DNA from: Halioglobus japonicus
Lineage (GTDB): Bacteria > Pseudomonadota > Gammaproteobacteria > Pseudomonadales > Halieaceae
Assembly (NCBI GenBank): GCA_902705825.1
Contig: CACSIL010000051.1
Location: 300,452-364,451 of the forward strand
Direction of reading: 5' to 3'
DNA: 64,000 nucleotides
The notes under the pieces are model-generated. The model was not told the origin of the DNA, searched no databases, and saw only the letters and a program-made list of their open reading frames with translations. The position numbers were made by a program, and so were the translations under genes. Positions 60,363 to 64,000 of this stretch are shown one piece after another (position 1 is the first letter of the stretch; the number at the start of each line of letters is the position of its first letter).

Positions 60363-63300
60363 ATGACTTCCTTGTTTGGCAATATGCGCACCACCATACA
60401 GCTCACCGTCGTTATTGCGTTTGTTTTCGCTACAGCGCTGACGGCTTCCCTTGCCATTGGTCTGCAGTATTACTTCGGCCAGTCGATGGCCAAAACAGTC
60501 GCCGCAGATCTTTATGAAACGGGCTCATCCGGCATTGCCAGCGAGCTGCGTAACATCGCGCGAATCAATGCCAATGTTATCGATTTGCTGGCAGACAATC
60601 CGATTCTCTCTGACCCCGCGGCGGGCGCAGCACACCTGGACATATTTACCCAGGTCCTGCTGAAAAACCCGCTGTACTACGGCATTTATCTGGGTGGCGA
60701 TGATGGCAGTTTTTTCGAGGTGATCAATCTCGAAACCAGTAATACTGCGCGCAAGAAGCTGGGGGCGCATCCTGATGATCGCTGGCTCACTATCTCCGTG
60801 CAAAACGGTGCGAACGGGCCAGAACGTCACTACCGGTATCTGGATGAGAATCTGCAGACCCGGCTTTCTCGGTCTGAGCCCACGGATTATGAGGTGCGCT
60901 CCAGACCCTGGTACGCCAGTGCGATGGCTTCTGATGCAGTAGAAATGACAGAGCCCTATATCTTCGCGCAGCTGGGAGTACCGGGTCGAACCTTGTCAAA
61001 ACGGCTGAAGCATTCAGATACAGTCGTGGCCATCGATATGACGCTGGCGACAATCTCCGAGTTTTTGAATGAACACAAAATCTCCAGGCATGGGGATGTG
61101 TATCTCTTTAATGCCTCGGGTGATGTTATCGCCTCCAGCCTTGACCGGCAGAAACAGAAAAGCGCACTCCCCGTCCCCGAGCTGGTGCTTTCCGAGCAGG
61201 AAAAGCAATTTGTTGCGGCACAGCCGGTACTGCGGGTGTCCAACGAGCTAAACTGGCCGCCGTTCGACTATGCGCAAGCGGGACAACCCGACGGCTACTC
61301 TGTTGATGTGATCAAACTGATTGCACAAATGACCGGTCTTAAAGTCAGCTTCAGCAATGGTTTCACCTGGCCGGAATTGGTTGCACTGTATCAAGAGGGT
61401 GAAATTGATCTACTGCAATCGGTGATCGCTACAGAGACCAATAAATCGCTGGGGCTGTTTGGCACCAGCTATGCCAAAGTGCCCTACGCGTTAACGACCC
61501 GCGAGAACTTTGGCCCCATCGACAGCATAACCGAGCTCAATGGCAAACGGCTGGCTATACCGACAGGTTGGTCAACAATTCCCCTTATGCGCGCCCGGTT
61601 TCCACAGATCCAGATTGTGGAGGCGGAATCCACATTGAAGGCAATGGAAATGGTGCTGGCAGGCGGTGCCACTGCTGCGCTGGATACAGAGTCGATTATG
61701 CGATTTCTCGAACGCACCTATTCGTTAACCGGTTTGCAGTTCCACCCAGAGACTATCCTTGGCGAAAATCAGTTGCCCGATACCCTGCATATCGTTGTCC
61801 CTGCAGACCGGCCTCAGCTGCGCCAGTTAATCGACAAAGCCATAGCGGCACTCGGCGAAGAGCAGATGAATTATCTGGCCGAAAAATGGCTAGAACCCGA
61901 TGAAAGTACCGGCACCAGTCAATCCAATATTGTGCCCAGTGACACGCTCACCCGAATTGCCGCCACCCCCTCCTTACAGGGACAGCTGATAGAGACACCG
62001 CTGAACGACGAAACGTATCTCGCTTATGCCGCCCGCACCGGTGAGGGCGAGAACCCGCTGTATATCGGTATACTCACCCCGCGCGATGAACTGGTGGCCC
62101 CCTTTCTGGAGCAGGTCAGGATATCCATTGCGCTCACGGCGGTATTTTTGTTTTTGCTGCTGCCGCTGTCCTGGATTTTCGCCAAGCCCATTGTTCGCCC
62201 GATCCGGCAACTGGCACTTGAGAACGACAAAGTGCAACGGCGTGAGTTCGCCAAAGTGAAGCACGTGGGCTCCAATGTAAAAGAGCTGGATGAACTGTCC
62301 AGGTCCATGGTCAGCATGGTGGCAGCCATACAAGCGCATGAACTGGAGCAGCGCGCGTTAATGGATGCCTTCATCGAACTGATAGCACAGGCCATCGATG
62401 ATAAATCCGCCTATACCGGAGGCCATTGTAAGCGTGTGCCAGAGCTTGCACTGATGCTCGCTGAACATGCAGTAGCAAGTGATTCACCGGCATTTCGCGA
62501 GTTCAAACTCGAAACGGATGACCAGTGGCGCGAGTACCGCATCGCCGCCTGGCTGCACGACTGTGGCAAAATCACCACGCCCGAGCATATTGTGGATAAG
62601 GGCAGCAAGCTGGAGGCTATCTATAATCGTCTGCACGAAGTACGTATGCGCTTTGAGGTACTGTGGCGCGATGCCGAAATCGCATACTGGAAACAACGTC
62701 TGGAAACACCCGAGCAGGAGGCTACACTGAAAGAAACGCTGCAGCGCAGGCAGCGCGAGTTGCTGGATCAATTTGCCTTTGTCGCCAGTTGCAACGTGGG
62801 CGGTGAATTCCTCGATCAGGAAAAGCTCGATCGACTGCAAGAGATTGCCCACCAGACCTGGCAGCGCCATTTCAATAACCGCATCGGTCTTTCCCCGCTG
62901 GAGGAGCTGCGCGCACAGGGCCCCGCGCCCACGTTACCGGCGACGGAACCACTGTTAAGCGACAAGCCAGAGCACATTATTGACAGGGAACATCCGGCCT
63001 CTTATCCGCCGGAATATGGAATCGATATGGCCGTTCCAGAGCACCTTTACAACCTGGGAGAGATCTACAACCTGTCGGTTTCGCGCGGCACACTAACCGA
63101 AGAAGACCGCTTCAAAATCAACGAACACATGATCAGTACTATCAAGATGCTGGAGAGTCTGCCTTTCCCGGAGGAATTGAAGAACGTACCGCGCTACGCC
63201 TCAACGCATCATGAGACATTAAAAGGCACCGGCTATCCCCGCAAGCTGCCCGGGGAGGCACTGAGTATCCCCGAACGCATACTGGCCATTGCCGATATTT

Positions 63301-63515
63301 TCGAGGCGCTAACTGCATCTGATCGCCCCTACAAAAAAGCCAAGCCGGTGAGCGAGGCGATAGCCATCATGCACAAAATGGTGCTGGACAACCATATCGA
63401 CAAGGATTGCTTTGAGCTATTTTTGCGCGACAAGGTGTATCTACAGTACGCCAGGGAGTTTTTACCTGACAGCCAGATTGACGAGGTGGATGTGGAGCAG
63501 TATCTGGCGAGTTAA
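60363..63515 (+). CDS. Sensor with Cache, periplasmic-binding, HAMP and HD-GYP domains (c-di-GMP phosphodiesterase type)
   Basis: 1050 residues. TM1 lies near 12-34. A dCache/PDC-type periplasmic region follows (about 40-280, with WYASAMASDAVEMTEPYIF), then a SBP_bac_3-type solute-binding domain (about 288-510, from VLRVSNELNWPPFDY). TM2 is near 589-609, then a HAMP linker. The output is HD-GYP: GHCKRVPELALMLAEHA and WLHDCGK (His732-Asp733), then HHETLKGTGYP (949-959) and RPYKKAKP. Such proteins hydrolyse c-di-GMP. The HD and GYP halves are 217 residues apart, against about 60 in canonical enzymes, so about 150 residues are inserted inside the catalytic domain. The ligand may be an amino acid or amine, judging by the binding-protein domain, but this is inference. 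Confidence 0.9.
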   Translation: MTSLFGNMRTTIQLTVVIAFVFATALTASLAIGLQYYFGQSMAKTVAADLYETGSSGIASELRNIARINANVIDLLADNPILSDPAAGAAHLDIFTQVLLKNPLYYGIYLGGDDGSFFEVINLETSNTARKKLGAHPDDRWLTISVQNGANGPERHYRYLDENLQTRLSRSEPTDYEVRSRPWYASAMASDAVEMTEPYIFAQLGVPGRTLSKRLKHSDTVVAIDMTLATISEFLNEHKISRHGDVYLFNASGDVIASSLDRQKQKSALPVPELVLSEQEKQFVAAQPVLRVSNELNWPPFDYAQAGQPDGYSVDVIKLIAQMTGLKVSFSNGFTWPELVALYQEGEIDLLQSVIATETNKSLGLFGTSYAKVPYALTTRENFGPIDSITELNGKRLAIPTGWSTIPLMRARFPQIQIVEAESTLKAMEMVLAGGATAALDTESIMRFLERTYSLTGLQFHPETILGENQLPDTLHIVVPADRPQLRQLIDKAIAALGEEQMNYLAEKWLEPDESTGTSQSNIVPSDTLTRIAATPSLQGQLIETPLNDETYLAYAARTGEGENPLYIGILTPRDELVAPFLEQVRISIALTAVFLFLLLPLSWIFAKPIVRPIRQLALENDKVQRREFAKVKHVGSNVKELDELSRSMVSMVAAIQAHELEQRALMDAFIELIAQAIDDKSAYTGGHCKRVPELALMLAEHAVASDSPAFREFKLETDDQWREYRIAAWLHDCGKITTPEHIVDKGSKLEAIYNRLHEVRMRFEVLWRDAEIAYWKQRLETPEQEATLKETLQRRQRELLDQFAFVASCNVGGEFLDQEKLDRLQEIAHQTWQRHFNNRIGLSPLEELRAQGPAPTLPATEPLLSDKPEHIIDREHPASYPPEYGIDMAVPEHLYNLGEIYNLSVSRGTLTEEDRFKINEHMISTIKMLESLPFPEELKNVPRYASTHHETLKGTGYPRKLPGEALSIPERILAIADIFEALTASDRPYKKAKPVSEAIAIMHKMVLDNHIDKDCFELFLRDKVYLQYAREFLPDSQIDEVDVEQYLAS

Positions 63516-64000
63516 GCCTTAACAGGTGACACGTTGAACAAATGCCCGGGCTTAAACTTTAGCAACGGAATCCACTGACCCAACTTTCGCAACACACCGT
63601 GCTCCTCGATGTAGCGTGCATACTCGCAGTAATCCGGGTCTTGCGACAGATGGCGTTCTTCCGTTCGCGCGCGCAACAGGTAGATAGTATTCAGCAGCAA
63701 CAGCAACAGGCAATGACGCAACGATTCATCGGCGGTGGAGTTAACCATGAAAGGCATTGAAATCAGCCACCAGGACAGGCATTTACTGACATAGGCGGGA
63801 TGCTTGCAGTATCGGTAAGGGCCGTTGGTGAGAATGCCGCGGTGCGTCAAATTGGAAAAGCGAATACCAAAGGCAAGACTGGCCCAGACATAAATGCCGA
63901 TCAACACCAGAATAATACTGCCCCAGGTAACGTACACTGCGGTGTAATCCCACAACCACTTGCCCCAGGAAGCGCCGCCCGCCTGGTAGTTGATGTAGCG
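63512..64000 (-). CDS. Isoprenylcysteine carboxyl methyltransferase-like / phospholipid methyltransferase membrane protein, 5' end cut by window edge
   Basis: The frame is open through position 64000, so the N-terminus is outside the window; at least 162 codons are present. The ICMT/PEMT-type pattern is HRGILTNGPYRYCKHPAY, followed by helices and RARTEERHL. It is normally an S-adenosylmethionine-dependent methyltransferase with several TM helices. The stop overlaps the HD-GYP stop by four bases (convergent). The acceptor is unknown. The family is supported by the GPYRYCKHPAY and EERHL motifs. Confidence 0.8.
   Translation of the reverse strand, partial: RYINYQAGGASWGKWLWDYTAVYVTWGSIILVLIGIYVWASLAFGIRFSNLTHRGILTNGPYRYCKHPAYVSKCLSWWLISMPFMVNSTADESLRHCLLLLLLNTIYLLRARTEERHLSQDPDYCEYARYIEEHGVLRKLGQWIPLLKFKPGHLFNVSPVKA

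Overview
This window looks like chromosome from a marine gammaproteobacterium. The mix of rsxABCDGE, metG, apbC, dcd, hda, purMN, prlC and a steroid/acyl-CoA type gene set in a moderately GC-rich background suggests the Halieaceae/Cellvibrionales group. That placement is inference from gene content, not a database match. Genes are densely packed, and many neighbours share 4-base GTGA/ATGA overlaps. No rRNA, tRNA, CRISPR array or insertion sequence was recognised.

Left edge to 10.8 kb: a visibly AT-richer accessory island. It sits next to a truncated yedK (SRAP) gene and the broken 3' end of a TPR-like gene, which looks like an insertion scar. The island holds four unusual genes in two convergent pairs. 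The plus-strand pair is a SIR2-like/TIR fusion followed by a 1546-residue membrane-anchored nSTAND1 NTPase. The minus-strand pair is a two-TM channel-like protein with a TrkA-N-type Rossmann domain and a C-terminal RyR domain, followed by a SLOG-like nucleotide-binding protein with four TM helices. TIR and SLOG are the signal-maker and signal-reader families of Thoeris-type immunity, and RyR is the family linked to cyclic ADP-ribose in animals. The four genes are therefore the best candidate here for an undescribed conflict system.

11.0-16 kb: acyl-CoA/steroid-type catabolism (DUF35 plus thiolase-fold pair, Tat-exported flavoprotein coupled to a cytochrome c, NUDIX hydrolase, MaoC hydratase). 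16.1-20.5 kb: a two-gene RND efflux system. 20.5-31.9 kb: envelope and housekeeping genes (sppA, DUF2069, wrbA, arsC-like, yihY, a TlpA-like lipoprotein, cysK, GNAT, quinone oxidoreductase, DEAD-box helicase, thpR, cation/proton antiporter).

31.9-44.7 kb: prlC, aqpZ, a retropepsin-like/PDZ protein, a PTPS-like protein lacking its usual catalytic Cys, an SDR, a methionine-salvage pair (aminotransferase plus omega-amidase), hda with a DUF2066 protein, purM-purN, dcd and apbC. 44.8-49 kb: a choice-of-anchor-I lipoprotein preceded by a near-perfect Pho box, divergent from metG.

49.1-54.8 kb: the complete rsxABCDGE (Rnf) operon. 54.8-57.3 kb: a minus-strand run of a putative holD, rimI, a small hypothetical and a glycosyltransferase. 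57.6-64 kb: a large Ig-like lipoprotein, a Cache/periplasmic-binding/HAMP/HD-GYP signalling protein with an insertion in its catalytic domain, and a partial isoprenylcysteine methyltransferase-like membrane protein at the right edge.
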